A stretch of 64,000 bases of DNA from NCBI GenBank assembly GCA_004348925.1, contig RCMX01000001.1:257649-321648 (forward strand), written 5' to 3'. The position numbers and the translations under genes are program-made. This document shows, piece after piece, positions 17,864-26,720 of the stretch. The notes under the pieces are model-generated. The model had not been told where the DNA came from. It searched no databases and worked only from the letters and a program-made list of their open reading frames with translations. This DNA comes from Actinomycetota bacterium (GTDB lineage Bacteria > Actinomycetota > Coriobacteriia > Anaerosomatales > Anaerosomataceae). How positions within the stretch are numbered: position 1 is the first letter of the stretch; each line of letters starts with the position of its first letter.

Positions 17864-18700
17864 ATGAAGATCACAGTGCTTGTGGACCATGAGGCCAGCA
17901 GTGACGGCATCGGCACGGAGTGGGGTGCCAGCATCCATATCGGCTGGCGGGAGCACTCGATCCTCTTTGACATGGGCACATCCGGTCTGTTCGCGGACAA
18001 CGCGCGCTTGCTCGGCGTGCCGATCGGGGACGTCGAATTCGCGGTCTTGTCGCACTCGCATGCGGACCATGGAGGCGGACTTTCCCGGTTCCTCTCGGAC
18101 ACGGACGCACCTGTGTGGGCTCGAGCGGGCATCACGCCTGATCTCTTCATGAAGCTTGGCCCCGTGCGCAGACGTGTGGGGATCGACGCGGCCGTCGTGG
18201 CCGACAACGCCGACCGCTTCAGGTTCGTGGAGCGCGACACCGAAGTGGCGCCAGGTGTGCATCTGCTCACCGACATCTCAGGTGACGTGCCTGCGCCGAG
18301 AGGGAACCGCGTGCTCATGCGCGAGGAGGACGGGCGGCTCGTGCCCGATGACTTCCGTCACGAGCTTGCGCTCGTCATCGAAGACGAGGGCGAGCTCGTG
18401 GTGTTCACCGGCTGCAGCCATCACGGCGTGCTCAACATCGTTGCGTCGGCGTGCCGCGCGTTTCCCGGGCGACCCCTCAAGGCGCTTATCGGCGGCTTCC
18501 ACTTCATGGGAATCCCGATCGCGGGGCTTCTCGGCGACAGCGACGCGGCGATCGAGGAGGTTGCCGGGCGCCTGCGCGCACTGGAGATCCCGCATGTCGT
18601 CACCATGCATTGCACGACCCGCAAGGGCTACGAGACGCTGCGGCAGACATACGGGCCGGGCATCGCCTACGCGGGCGCGGGAGCTTCGTTCGAGCTGTAG
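17864..18700 (+). CDS. MBL-fold metallohydrolase (COG1237 type)
   Basis: 278 residues, ATG 17864, SD GGGGG, and a -10 TATGAT at 17833-17838. The metal ligands of the metallo-beta-lactamase fold are in SHSHADHGGG; later ligands lie in TGCSHHGVLNI and near GGFHFMG and HC in VTMHCTTRKG. This pattern is that of the COG1237 group, named after a predicted archaeal dihydropterin ribofuranosyl-aminobenzene phosphate synthase, though most members are uncharacterised hydrolases. It is cytoplasmic, with no signal peptide. The substrate cannot be read from sequence and the neighbours give no hint. Confidence 0.8.
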   Translation: MKITVLVDHEASSDGIGTEWGASIHIGWREHSILFDMGTSGLFADNARLLGVPIGDVEFAVLSHSHADHGGGLSRFLSDTDAPVWARAGITPDLFMKLGPVRRRVGIDAAVVADNADRFRFVERDTEVAPGVHLLTDISGDVPAPRGNRVLMREEDGRLVPDDFRHELALVIEDEGELVVFTGCSHHGVLNIVASACRAFPGRPLKALIGGFHFMGIPIAGLLGDSDAAIEEVAGRLRALEIPHVVTMHCTTRKGYETLRQTYGPGIAYAGAGASFEL

Positions 18701-18728
18701 CCGACCGAGATCGTATGACGGGAGTCCA

Positions 18729-18887
18729 ATGGAAACACCACTGGCCAGCACGCCGATCGCCAGGATCACCCGGATGGAAGCGGGGCAGATCTTTGCTCTG
18801 GCAACGCTCGTCGCGGCCGTGCTCTTCGGCGCTGCCGGGGTGATCGGCGCGCTCGGCTATCAGGTGGCGGTCGCTCGCAGCAGGTAG
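18729..18887 (+). CDS. Small single-TM protein
   Basis: 52 residues from ATG 18729, SD GGGAG at 18720. One hydrophobic helix (FALATLVAAVLFGAAGVIGA) lies near the C-terminus after a short polar N-terminal part and is followed by a basic end. No family recognised. It begins 28 bp after the MBL-fold gene and may be co-transcribed; it converges with the GNAT gene. Confidence 0.5.
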   Translation: METPLASTPIARITRMEAGQIFALATLVAAVLFGAAGVIGALGYQVAVARSR

Positions 18888-18908
18888 TCGCCGCGTGGCC
18901 TCCTGGCG

Positions 18909-19463
18909 CTACGACTGCGTCCCGTACCGCTCACGGAACTCGCGGTCGAGCATATCGAGCACGACGTGGTCGCGGAAGCGTCCACGCATGAACACGACCT
19001 CGCGTTCGCGTCCGACCTCGGTGAAGCCGACGGAGGAGTACAGGTGCACGGCGCGCTCGTTCTCGGTGTTCGCGAGGATGGCGATGCGGTGCAGCCCAAG
19101 TGTGTCGAAGCCGAACCGCAGCAGCGTCACGAGCGTGTCTCGGCCGAACCCCCTGTTCTGGTCGGGAAGTGAGCCGATGCAGATGCCGATCTCGGCGTGG
19201 CGGTGGGTTCGGTCGACCTGCTCGAGGCCGCAGTTGCCGATGTAGCGGTCGTCCTCGGCCACATGGATCTCGAAGCGATAGGCGGAACCGGCGGCCCGGT
19301 CCGCCTCATCGGCCGAGTAAAAGGCGAGTTCGCCTTCACGGGATACCGGTACCTGACCTGCGAGGAGCCACTGGTTGACCTCGGGGTCGTTGATCCATCC
19401 GCGCGCCGTCTCGGCGTTCGCGGAATCGAGCGGCACGAGATAGATGAGTTCGCCTTCGAGCAT
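18909..19463 (-). CDS. GNAT acetyltransferase, RimJ/RimL type
   Basis: 184 residues. GNAT fold features: VPLDSANAETARGWINDPEVNQWL at the N-terminus is the RimJ-like start, IGNCGLEQVD leads to strand 4, and QNRGFGRDTLVTLLRFGF is the acetyl-CoA pyrophosphate-binding loop. The end has LHRIAILANTENERAVHLY and then YSSVGFTEVGRERE. These enzymes acetylate protein N-termini, small amines or sugars. The acceptor is unknown. It is divergent from glnA with about 200 bp between the genes. Confidence 0.85.
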   Translation of the reverse strand: MLEGELIYLVPLDSANAETARGWINDPEVNQWLLAGQVPVSREGELAFYSADEADRAAGSAYRFEIHVAEDDRYIGNCGLEQVDRTHRHAEIGICIGSLPDQNRGFGRDTLVTLLRFGFDTLGLHRIAILANTENERAVHLYSSVGFTEVGREREVVFMRGRFRDHVVLDMLDREFRERYGTQS

Positions 19464-19556
19464 GATGCCTCCGTCCGTTCTCGCTATGCTGCCACAATTC
19501 GCCAGGGCTATGAACCCCCTTCAGCAATGAAGGTCATCGCAGATAATTCGGGCCTG

Positions 19557-19588
19557 AAACGTGCACGAAACATAGACCGCGTACGCTC
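19557..19588 (+). promoter_or_regulatory. glnA promoter with GlnR-type repeat GAAAC-N6-GAAAC
   Basis: GAAAC at 19557-19561 and 19568-19572, six bases apart, then ten bases, then TACGCT (19583-19588) as a weak -10. The same arrangement, repeat, ten bases and TACGGT, stands before amtB. The repeat covers the place of the -35 box, as in activator-dependent promoters. Confidence 0.65.
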
Positions 19589-19664
19589 TTCACCGTAGCG
19601 CCAAACGTGTACGCGGGGCGGGTCCTCCGCTTCGCGTCGGTTCCTTTACCAAGGAGGAGTGAGC

Positions 19665-20999
19665 ATGGCAGCGCAGTTCGATAAGGATTACGTGCTCAAG
19701 AGCGTCGAAGAGCGTGGCATCCGTTTCGTTCGTTTCTGGTTCACCGACGTCCTGGGCTTCCTGAAGTCGTTCGCAGTCACCGACACCGAGCTTGAGGGTG
19801 CGTTCGAAGAGGGCATGGGCTTCGATGGTTCCTCGATCGATGGCTTCACCCGCATCCAGGAGTCGGACATGGTCGCGTTCCCCGACCCGTCCACGTTCCA
19901 GGCCCTCCCGTGGCGCCCGCAGGGCACCGATGGTGTTGGCCGCATGTTCTGCGACATCGTCAAGCCGGACGGCTCGCCGTTCGAGGGCGATCCGCGTTAC
20001 GCGCTGAAGCGCGTGCTCAAGAAGGCCGCCGACATGGGCTACACCATGTATGTCGGTCCCGAGCTTGAGTTCTTCTACTTCGCCGACAGCGACAGCACCG
20101 AGTTCCTGGACCAGGGCGGCTACTTCGACCTGACCCCGCTTGACGTTGCGTCGGACCTTCGCCGCGAGACCGTGCTCACCCTCGAGAAGCTTGGCATTCC
20201 GGTCGAGTACTCGCACCACGAGGTTGCCCCCTCGCAGCACGAGATCGACCTTCGCTACCAGGATGCCCTTACGATGGCCGATGCGGTCATGACGTACCGC
20301 CTCACGGTGAAGGAAGTCGCTTACGCCAACGGCGTGTACGCGACCTTCATGCCGAAGCCGGTCGCAGGCGTGAACGGCTCCGGTATGCACGTGCACCAGT
20401 CGCTCTTCACCAAGGACGGCAACGCGTTCTACGATGCCAGCATGCCCGGTCACCTGAGCCAGGTCGCCCGCTGGTACATCGCCGGACTCCTCAAGTACGC
20501 CCCCGAGTTCTGCGCGATCACGAACCCGCTCGTGAACTCGTACAAGCGTCTTATCCCGGGCTACGAGGCTCCCGTGTACGTCTCCTGGGCGCAGGCCAAC
20601 CGCTCCGCTATGGTGCGCGTGCCGCTGTACAAGCCCGGCAAGGAGGCCGCAACCCGCCTCGAGCTCCGCAACCCGGACCCGTCGTGCAACCCGTACCTCG
20701 CGTTCGCGGTCATGCTCGGCGCCGGCCTCAAGGGTATCGAGGAGCAGCTCGAGCTTATGCCCGAGGCGACGAACGACATCTTCGAGATGACCGAGGCAGA
20801 GCTTGCCGAGGCCGGAATCGTGACGCTGCCGGAGAACCTCGGCACCGCGATCGAGCTGTTCGCAGCGTCCGAGACCATGCGGGAGATCCTCGGCGATCAC
20901 ATCCACTCGTTCTACGTTGAGAACAAGAAGGCCGAGTGGGCGGACTACATCAAGAACGTTTCACAGTGGGAGCTCGACAGGTACCTCCCGGTTATCTAG
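19665..20999 (+). CDS. glnA: Glutamine synthetase type I
   Basis: 444 residues from ATG 19665; AAGGAGG (19651-19657) fits this start better than the in-frame GTG six bases upstream. The active-site motifs are clear: GFDGSSIDGF, GPELEFFYF, HHEVAPSQHEIDLRY, VNGSGMHVHQSL and the arginine region. It catalyses ATP-dependent condensation of ammonia and glutamate. The length and the absence of the extra segment and adenylylation-type NLYDLP motif point to the GSI-alpha subtype, so control is more likely by feedback and transcription than by adenylylation. A GlnR-like regulator follows, and a GlnR-type repeat precedes it. With the glutamate synthase cluster it completes the GS/GOGAT cycle. Confidence 0.96.
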   Translation: MAAQFDKDYVLKSVEERGIRFVRFWFTDVLGFLKSFAVTDTELEGAFEEGMGFDGSSIDGFTRIQESDMVAFPDPSTFQALPWRPQGTDGVGRMFCDIVKPDGSPFEGDPRYALKRVLKKAADMGYTMYVGPELEFFYFADSDSTEFLDQGGYFDLTPLDVASDLRRETVLTLEKLGIPVEYSHHEVAPSQHEIDLRYQDALTMADAVMTYRLTVKEVAYANGVYATFMPKPVAGVNGSGMHVHQSLFTKDGNAFYDASMPGHLSQVARWYIAGLLKYAPEFCAITNPLVNSYKRLIPGYEAPVYVSWAQANRSAMVRVPLYKPGKEAATRLELRNPDPSCNPYLAFAVMLGAGLKGIEEQLELMPEATNDIFEMTEAELAEAGIVTLPENLGTAIELFAASETMREILGDHIHSFYVENKKAEWADYIKNVSQWELDRYLPVI

Positions 21000-21027
21000 T
21001 CACTCCGGATCGCTGATATTCACGGCA

Positions 21028-21061
21028 ATGGTGCCGGGCGGGTGTTCCCGTCCGGCACCAT
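21028..21061 (+). terminator. Terminator-like hairpin after glnA
   Basis: ATGGTGCCGGGCGG (21028-21041) pairs with CCGTCCGGCACCAT (21048-21061), with one G-U pair and a 6-nt loop. The stem is very stable but there is no T run after it. Confidence 0.6.
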
Positions 21062-21087
21062 GCATTCCTGCCAGGCGAGCGAGGCGG

Positions 21088-21100
21088 TAGAATCGTGCAT
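21088..21100 (+). promoter_or_regulatory. -10 element placing glnR on a leaderless transcript
   Basis: TAGAAT (21088-21093) ends seven bases before ATG 21101, so transcription should start at or next to the start codon. No separate SD fits the space. Confidence 0.55.
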
Positions 21101-21766
21101 ATGAAGAACGTGCTGCTTGCATCGGATGACGTTCACACGCTCGCGTGGATGCGAGATGCCCTCTCACGTCTGGACGTCGAGGCGATCGAGATCCCGCCCG
21201 CCGAGATCAAGGCGCGCCTCGCGTCGCTCAACGCCGAGCTCATCGTCGTCGACGGCGGGCGGTCGCCCGAGGTGCTTGCCGGCATCGTAGAGTCCTCGGC
21301 CGCGGAGGGTGGCGACACCCACCTACTCCTCGTCATCGAGCCTGAGGCGCTCGATGCGCTTCGCCTGCCGGTGCGCATGCCGAGCGACTTCCTCGTGCGG
21401 GGCTCCTCGGCGGCCGAACTTGCGGCCCGGGCGCGCGCGCTGCTGTGGCCCGGCGAAGAGGTCGCGTCGCAGGAAGTCATCAGGGTTGACGACCTCACGC
21501 TCAATCTCGCTACCTATCAGGCGTACATCTCGGGCGAGGCGCTCGAGTTCACCTACCTCGAGTACGCGCTCTTTATGTTTCTTGTCACGCACCCCAACCG
21601 CGTCTACAGCCGAGAAGTGCTGCTCCGCCGTGTCTGGGGAAGCGACTACTTCGGTGGCTCGCGGACGGTGGACGTCCATGTGCGACGCGTGCGCGCAAAG
21701 CTCGGTCCCGAGATCTCGCGGCGGCTCGAGACCGTACGCAACGTGGGATATCTCTGGAGGAGCTAG
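21101..21766 (+). CDS. glnR: GlnR-like OmpR-family regulator with atypical receiver domain
   Basis: 221 residues from ATG 21101. The N-terminal receiver has a phospho-site-like Asp51 (LIVVDGGRSP), but the usual Lys of the KPF motif is replaced (DFLVRGSSAAE). It therefore probably does not work as a standard phosphorylated switch, as known for actinobacterial GlnR. The C-terminus is an OmpR winged helix (LEFTYLEYALFMFLVTHPNR, REVLLRRVWG, TVDVHVRRVRAKLG). No kinase gene adjoins. The position right behind glnA and the shared GAAAC-N6-GAAAC repeats before glnA, amtB and the glutamate synthase cluster support a role as global nitrogen regulator. The stop codon is shared with that of the convergent methyltransferase gene. 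Confidence 0.8.
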   Translation: MKNVLLASDDVHTLAWMRDALSRLDVEAIEIPPAEIKARLASLNAELIVVDGGRSPEVLAGIVESSAAEGGDTHLLLVIEPEALDALRLPVRMPSDFLVRGSSAAELAARARALLWPGEEVASQEVIRVDDLTLNLATYQAYISGEALEFTYLEYALFMFLVTHPNRVYSREVLLRRVWGSDYFGGSRTVDVHVRRVRAKLGPEISRRLETVRNVGYLWRS

Positions 21767-22359
21767 GCGGTCTCTCCAGGCTTCTCCACCACGCCCAGGA
21801 ACCGGTAGTCGGCTTTCCGAAGGCTCTCGCACTGACCTGTGATGCCCTCGTGCGCCATGAAGCCGCACATCTCGGCGGGCGTGAAGAACGCGCCGGGCTC
21901 ACCCAGCAACTTCTCACCGATGACGATGAGGCGCATCAACAAGCCGCTCGGGTCGAGCTCTAGCACGAGCACGAGGCCGCCGGAGCGCACGACACGCGAG
22001 AACTCCTTCACGGCGCCGGGCTGGTCCCGGAAGTGATGGAACGCGTCCGAGACGACCACCGCGTCGAATTCGCTGTCCGAGAACGGCATCGCTTCCGCGA
22101 CGCCTGACACGGCGGTCACGCCCGGGCGCGCCGGCACATGGTCGAGCATCTGCGGCGTGGGGTCGAGCACCGTGACCGAAGCCTTCAGCGTGTCCGCGAG
22201 CAGCACCGCAAGCTGTCCGGCGCCGCCGCCCACGTCGAGGACACGCCCGCCGGGCTCCACCGCAGGGCGCAGCCACCCGGCGATTTCCGCTGCATCGAGC
22301 TCGGTGAAGCGGTCTCCGAAGCGACGAACGAGCGGTGCAGCCCAATTGAAGAAGCCCAT
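21763..22359 (-). CDS. Class I SAM-dependent methyltransferase (UbiE-like)
   Basis: 198 residues from ATG at 22357-22359, with GAGAGGA as SD; a longer frame upstream runs antisense into polA and is rejected. The SAM-binding motif I is GGRVLDVGGGAGQLAVLLA, followed by VLDPTPQML, the AEAMPFSDSEFDAVVVSDAF stretch (motif post I/II), and HHFRDQPGAVKEFSRVVRSG. The pattern is like UbiE and other small-molecule C- or O-methyltransferases. The substrate is unknown. The gene is divergent from polA (28 bp apart) and convergent with glnR, sharing CTAG at the ends. Confidence 0.83.
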   Translation of the reverse strand: MGFFNWAAPLVRRFGDRFTELDAAEIAGWLRPAVEPGGRVLDVGGGAGQLAVLLADTLKASVTVLDPTPQMLDHVPARPGVTAVSGVAEAMPFSDSEFDAVVVSDAFHHFRDQPGAVKEFSRVVRSGGLVLVLELDPSGLLMRLIVIGEKLLGEPGAFFTPAEMCGFMAHEGITGQCESLRKADYRFLGVVEKPGETA

Positions 22360-22374
22360 GTCGGTCCTCTCGGC

Positions 22375-22387
22375 TAGAATCAACGGT
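22375..22387 (+). promoter_or_regulatory. -10 element of a leaderless polA transcript
   Basis: TAGAAT (22375-22380) lies seven bases before ATG 22388 and there is no SD. The gap to the divergent methyltransferase gene is only 28 bp. Confidence 0.55.
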
Positions 22388-25054
22388 ATGGATAAACGTA
22401 CCCTCGCCGTCATCGACGGCAACAGTCTGCTCCACCGGGCCTTCCACGGCCTCCCGCCGACGATGACCGCGCCGGACGGGCGGCCCACCAACGCCGTCTT
22501 CGGCTTCACGTCGATGTTGGTGAAGATGGCGACGGACCTCAGGCCCGATGCCGTGGTGGTCGCGTTCGATCGCGGCAAACCGGCGTTCCGGACCGAGGCT
22601 CTCGCACGCTACAAGGTGCACCGACCTCCGACTGCCGATGAGCTGCGCGTGCAGTTCCCGATGGTCAAGGAAGTCATCACCGCGCTTGGCGTCCCGATCG
22701 TGGAGGTCGACGGCTGGGAGGGCGACGACATCCTTGGCACGCTCGCGGTACGTGGCGCCGAGGCGGGCATGCGCGTGCTGCTCGTCACCGGCGACAAGGA
22801 CGCTCTCCAGCTGGTGAACGACGACGTACAGGTCGTGAGCACACGCAAGGGCATCACGGACATCGTCGTCTACGACCGCGACGCGGTCATCGAACGCTAT
22901 GGCGTGGCGCCCGAGCAAGTGGCGGATTTTCTCGGGCTGAAGGGTGACACCTCCGACAACATCCCGGGCGTTCCCGGCGTAGGGGAGAAGACCGCCGCGA
23001 AGCTGCTTCAGGAGTACGGTACGCTGGAAGCCGTGTTGGAGCGCGCGCCCGAGATCAAGGGCAAGCTCGGCGAGAACCTGCGCGAGCACGTGGACGGCGC
23101 GCTCGCGAGCCGTCTGGTGGCGACCATCCGCTGCGATGTGCCGTTCGAGCTCGACCTCGACGCCGTGCACTTCGGTGACTTCAACGCCGAGGAGATCCTG
23201 CGGGTCTTCACGAGCTTCGCGTTCGTGTCGCTGGCGGACCGGGTGTTCGCACTCGCGAAGAACCTCGGCGCGTCTCGCGCGGCGGTGGCGAGTGCGCCCG
23301 CGGCTGCCGAGACGCCCACACTCGCAGCTCTCGAGTGGCGCGCGCTCAAGGGCGGCCCCGCTCGCGAGTGGGCGGACGCGCTCGTGGCAGCGCCGCCGTC
23401 GGGCTGGGTCGGTCTCGCGGCTGGCGACAGCAGCGGCGAGTGCCTCTTCGTCGACGAGCGCGAGCTCGCGGTGGCGAGCGATGGCGCGGTCGCGACGCTC
23501 AAGGGTAGCGACGCGGACGCCGTCTGGCATGCGCTTCTCGGCAGCTGCAAGATCGCGGCTGCGGACATGAAGGCGCTCGTGGAGGCGGACTGCCCGCCCG
23601 GGAGCGTCGCGAACCGCGAGCACAGCGCGAGCGAGGCGCTCGATCCGGCGCGCCTGTTCGACTGCGCGGTCGCCGCCTACATGCTCGCATCCAACCGCTC
23701 AAGCTACGACCTCCAGACGCTCGCCGGGGAGTTTCTCGGCAGGCGGCTGCCCGAAGGCGCCACAGCCGCCGATGCGGCGATCGCGGTCGCCGAGATCGCA
23801 CCGCTGCTTGAAGCGGAGCTCACGCGCACGGATTCGCTCGATGTCTACCGGCGCTGCGAGGTCGACCTCATCCCCGTGCTCGTCCGCATGGAGGAGGTGG
23901 GTGTCGGTCTCGACCGCACGGTTCTCTCGGCGCTTGCTGCCGAGACGGGCGCGGCAATCGAGCAGCTTCGGGCCGAGATTCACAGCCTTGCGGGCTTCGA
24001 CTTCAATGTGGATTCACCCAAGCAGCTCGGCGAGGTGCTCTTCGAGAAGCTGGGGATTCCCTCGGGCAAGCGCACCAAGACCGGCTACTCCACGGACGCG
24101 TCGGTTCTCGGCCCGCTTGCCGAGGCGTTCCCAATCACCGGAAAAGTGCTGGAGTATCGCGAACTCACCAAGCTGAAGAGCACGTACATCGACGCCCTGC
24201 CGAGGATGGTGGGCGAGGATCGCCGGCTCCATACGTCGTTCAACCAGACGGTCGCCGCGACCGGGCGGCTCTCGAGCAGCAACCCGAACCTACAGAACAT
24301 CCCGGTTCGAAGCCCGCTCGGCCTGCGCATTCGTGCGGCGTTCGTCGCCGCCGAGGCAGGGGACCTGATGGTCTCGGCCGACTACTCGCAGATCGAGTTG
24401 CGCGTGCTGGCGCACCTTTCGGGGGACCAGGGGCTCATCGACGCCTTCACGTCGGGACACGACTTCCATGCCGTCACCGGCTCGCGCGTCTTCGGTGTGG
24501 ATACCGCCGATGTCACGCCCGAGATGCGCCGCCGCGCGAAAGCTGTGAACTTCGGAATCGTGTACGGTCAGAGCGCGCATGGCCTGGGCGAGACGCTTAA
24601 GATCGGCTACGGCGAGGCGCAGGAGATGATCGACCGGTACTTCGCGACGTTCCCGCAGGTACGCGAGTTCCTCGATCGCACGGTGGCCGACGCGCACCGC
24701 GAGGGATTCGCGGTCACGATGTTCGGTCGCAGGCGTCCGATACCCGAGCTTGCGAGCAGCAACTTCAACATGCGCTCCTTCGGCGAGCGCACCGCGATGA
24801 ATCACCCGATGCAGGGTACGGCAGCCGATATCATGAAGCTCGCGATGGTGGAGGTCGATCGGCGTCTTCGTGCCGGTGGTTTCGCCAGCAGAATGGTCTT
24901 ACAGGTGCACGACGAACTCATCTTTGAGGCAGTGCCGGCCGAGCTTCAGCGCCTCTCGGCGATGGTGCGCGAGGCGATGAGCGGCGTTGTTGAGCTGGCG
25001 GTGCCGCTTGAAGTAAGCATCGGGTCGGGTCGCGATTGGGCGAGCGCGAAGTAG
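22388..25054 (+). CDS. polA: DNA polymerase I
   Basis: 888 residues from ATG 22388. The first 290 residues are the 5'-3' exonuclease/flap domain (VIDGNSLLHRAFHGL, GWEGDDILGTLA, LVTGDKDALQLV, GDTSDNIPGVPGVGEKTA). The middle part has the 3'-5' exonuclease fold but lacks the catalytic DxE (the strand reads GWVGLAAGDSSGECLF), so proofreading is probably absent, as in several Gram-positive and thermophile Pol I enzymes. The polymerase domain has motif A DLMVSADYSQIELRVLAHLS, the O-helix RRRAKAVNFGIVYGQS and motif C LQVHDELIFE. It fills gaps after excision repair and replaces Okazaki primers. Confidence 0.97.
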   Translation: MDKRTLAVIDGNSLLHRAFHGLPPTMTAPDGRPTNAVFGFTSMLVKMATDLRPDAVVVAFDRGKPAFRTEALARYKVHRPPTADELRVQFPMVKEVITALGVPIVEVDGWEGDDILGTLAVRGAEAGMRVLLVTGDKDALQLVNDDVQVVSTRKGITDIVVYDRDAVIERYGVAPEQVADFLGLKGDTSDNIPGVPGVGEKTAAKLLQEYGTLEAVLERAPEIKGKLGENLREHVDGALASRLVATIRCDVPFELDLDAVHFGDFNAEEILRVFTSFAFVSLADRVFALAKNLGASRAAVASAPAAAETPTLAALEWRALKGGPAREWADALVAAPPSGWVGLAAGDSSGECLFVDERELAVASDGAVATLKGSDADAVWHALLGSCKIAAADMKALVEADCPPGSVANREHSASEALDPARLFDCAVAAYMLASNRSSYDLQTLAGEFLGRRLPEGATAADAAIAVAEIAPLLEAELTRTDSLDVYRRCEVDLIPVLVRMEEVGVGLDRTVLSALAAETGAAIEQLRAEIHSLAGFDFNVDSPKQLGEVLFEKLGIPSGKRTKTGYSTDASVLGPLAEAFPITGKVLEYRELTKLKSTYIDALPRMVGEDRRLHTSFNQTVAATGRLSSSNPNLQNIPVRSPLGLRIRAAFVAAEAGDLMVSADYSQIELRVLAHLSGDQGLIDAFTSGHDFHAVTGSRVFGVDTADVTPEMRRRAKAVNFGIVYGQSAHGLGETLKIGYGEAQEMIDRYFATFPQVREFLDRTVADAHREGFAVTMFGRRRPIPELASSNFNMRSFGERTAMNHPMQGTAADIMKLAMVEVDRRLRAGGFASRMVLQVHDELIFEAVPAELQRLSAMVREAMSGVVELAVPLEVSIGSGRDWASAK

Positions 25055-25075
25055 AGGCACCACGGGGGAGGGCAC

Positions 25076-25771
25076 GTGCGGGGGAGGATCCTGGTCGTCG
25101 ACGATGATGCGGCGATTCGTGAGGTCGTGCGGCTGAATCTTGAGGCCGAGGGCTACGACGTCACGTCTGCCGAGAACGTCGAGCGCGCCCGTACCGCGTT
25201 TTCCGCTGAGCATTTTGAGATGGCGATCCTCGACGTGATGCTGCCGGACGGCGACGGTTTCGAGCTGGCGCGTGCGTTGCGCGAGAACTCGGACCTGCCG
25301 ATCATGATGCTCTCGGCGCGAGACACGGATGTGGACAAGGCTGTCGGTCTCGGCGTGGGTGCCGACGACTACCTGACGAAGCCGTTCAGCCCGCTCGAGC
25401 TCGTCGCGCGCGTGAAGGCGCACCTGCGCAGGTACGCGGCAAGCGCACCGGCGCGCGCACACGAAGGTCTCATCCACGTGGGCCCCGTGAGCGTGGACGT
25501 GGCCCGACGCACGGTTCTTGTACGCGGAGCCGAGGTCGAGCTCACCGCCACAGAATTCGACATCTTGCGGATGCTTGCCGAGCAACCCGGCCGCGTCTAC
25601 ACGAAGGCGCAGATCTACGAGCACGTGTGGGGCGAGGAGGCGTTCGGCGACCTCTCGACCGTGCAGGTGCACGTGAGACGTCTGCGCACCAAGATCGAGG
25701 AGCATCCGGACGAGCCGACGCTTGTCACGACCGTGTGGGGCATCGGTTACCGGCTCGAGGAGGGCCGCTAG
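25076..25771 (+). CDS. OmpR-family response regulator
   Basis: 231 residues from GTG 25076 (SD GGGGGAG). The receiver is complete: acidic pair in ILVVDDDAAI, phospho-acceptor Asp in MAILDVMLPDGDGF, conserved Ser in MMLSARD and Lys in YLTKPFSPLE. The C-terminal winged helix has ELTATEFDILRMLAEQPGRV, and TVQVHVRRLRTKIE is the recognition helix. The partner kinase gene starts right after its stop. The ABC exporter genes that follow 60 bp after the kinase are the likely target, which would make this an envelope-stress or antibiotic-sensing system. The signal is unknown. Confidence 0.93.
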   Translation: MRGRILVVDDDAAIREVVRLNLEAEGYDVTSAENVERARTAFSAEHFEMAILDVMLPDGDGFELARALRENSDLPIMMLSARDTDVDKAVGLGVGADDYLTKPFSPLELVARVKAHLRRYAASAPARAHEGLIHVGPVSVDVARRTVLVRGAEVELTATEFDILRMLAEQPGRVYTKAQIYEHVWGEEAFGDLSTVQVHVRRLRTKIEEHPDEPTLVTTVWGIGYRLEEGR

Positions 25772-26659
25772 ATGGCGTGGGGGATTGCGATAGCCGCGCT
25801 TGTGACGGGCCTTGCCGCAGGTCTGATGCTCGGCGCTCGGTCGCGCGCTCGCGTCGGCAGACTGCGTCATGGCGTTCGTGAGCTGGCGTCGGGCAACCTC
25901 GGTCACCGCATCATCCTTCCCGGACGCGATGACGCCGCCGCAATAGCCGAGGACCTCAATCAGCTCGCCGACGACCTGCAGACCGAACGGCAAGCGACTC
26001 AGGCGCGCGAGGCTTCTCGCAGGCGGCTGCTTGCCAACATCTCTCACGACCTGCGCACGCCGGTCGCCTCCATTGGCGGCTACGTTGACGCGCTGCAGCG
26101 AGGGCTCGGCGACGACCCCACGCGGTACCTTGCGGTGATCGCCACGAAGACCGACGAGCTCGCCGAGCTCACCGACGACCTGTTCTACGAGGCACGCCTC
26201 GATTCCGGGGACCTGGTTCTTGCGTCGACACCGGTCGATCTGGCCGAGGCGGCGCGCCGCGCCATTCTCGGATTCGAGCCGCAGCTGACGGCGCGGGGTG
26301 TGCGGGTGGACGTGGCGATTCCCGAGGAGGCCTGCGTGGTCGAGGCCGACGGGCTCGCCGTGACGAGGATTCTCGGGAATCTCGTCTCGAACGCGATCCG
26401 GCACGGCGAGCGCATGACGACCATGACGGTTGAGGTGACGTGCGATGGCACGCGCCGAGAAGTACGCCTCACGAACGACGGTGCCGCGCTTCCCGCGGAT
26501 GTCGAGCGGCTCTTCGAGCGTGGAGTGGCGGGCGCCGGGGGTGCCGGGCTCGGACTCGCGATCGCCCGGGAGCTTGCACATCGCATGGGAGCCGCCGTTC
26601 TCGCTGAACGGCTCGCTGACGACAAGGTCTCATTCGCGCTGACCTTCAGGGAATCGTAA
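25772..26659 (+). CDS. Sensor histidine kinase
   Basis: 295 residues; ATG 25772 directly follows the regulator stop. One N-terminal membrane segment (GIAIAALVTGLAAGLMLG), a HAMP-like linker (LASGNLGHRIILPGRDD), the HisKA dimerisation helix with the phospho-His in NISHDLRTPVASI, and a HATPase domain (N box NLVSNAIRHG, G2 box GGAGLGLAIAREL). There is no extracellular sensor domain, so sensing must occur in or at the membrane, as in the intramembrane-sensing kinases that partner with ABC exporters. Partner of the adjacent regulator. Confidence 0.92.
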   Translation: MAWGIAIAALVTGLAAGLMLGARSRARVGRLRHGVRELASGNLGHRIILPGRDDAAAIAEDLNQLADDLQTERQATQAREASRRRLLANISHDLRTPVASIGGYVDALQRGLGDDPTRYLAVIATKTDELAELTDDLFYEARLDSGDLVLASTPVDLAEAARRAILGFEPQLTARGVRVDVAIPEEACVVEADGLAVTRILGNLVSNAIRHGERMTTMTVEVTCDGTRREVRLTNDGAALPADVERLFERGVAGAGGAGLGLAIARELAHRMGAAVLAERLADDKVSFALTFRES

Positions 26660-26720
26660 GAATCGCGCAAACCCACCTTCAGCCCGCCGGTGCACACTGG
26701 GACACAAGGGGGTGGGCGCA

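Noticed and set aside
21914-23623. Long minus-strand frame opposite polA.
   Set aside because: Composition is that of a GC-rich shadow frame (Arg, His, Ala, Val) and it overlaps the well-conserved polA frame.
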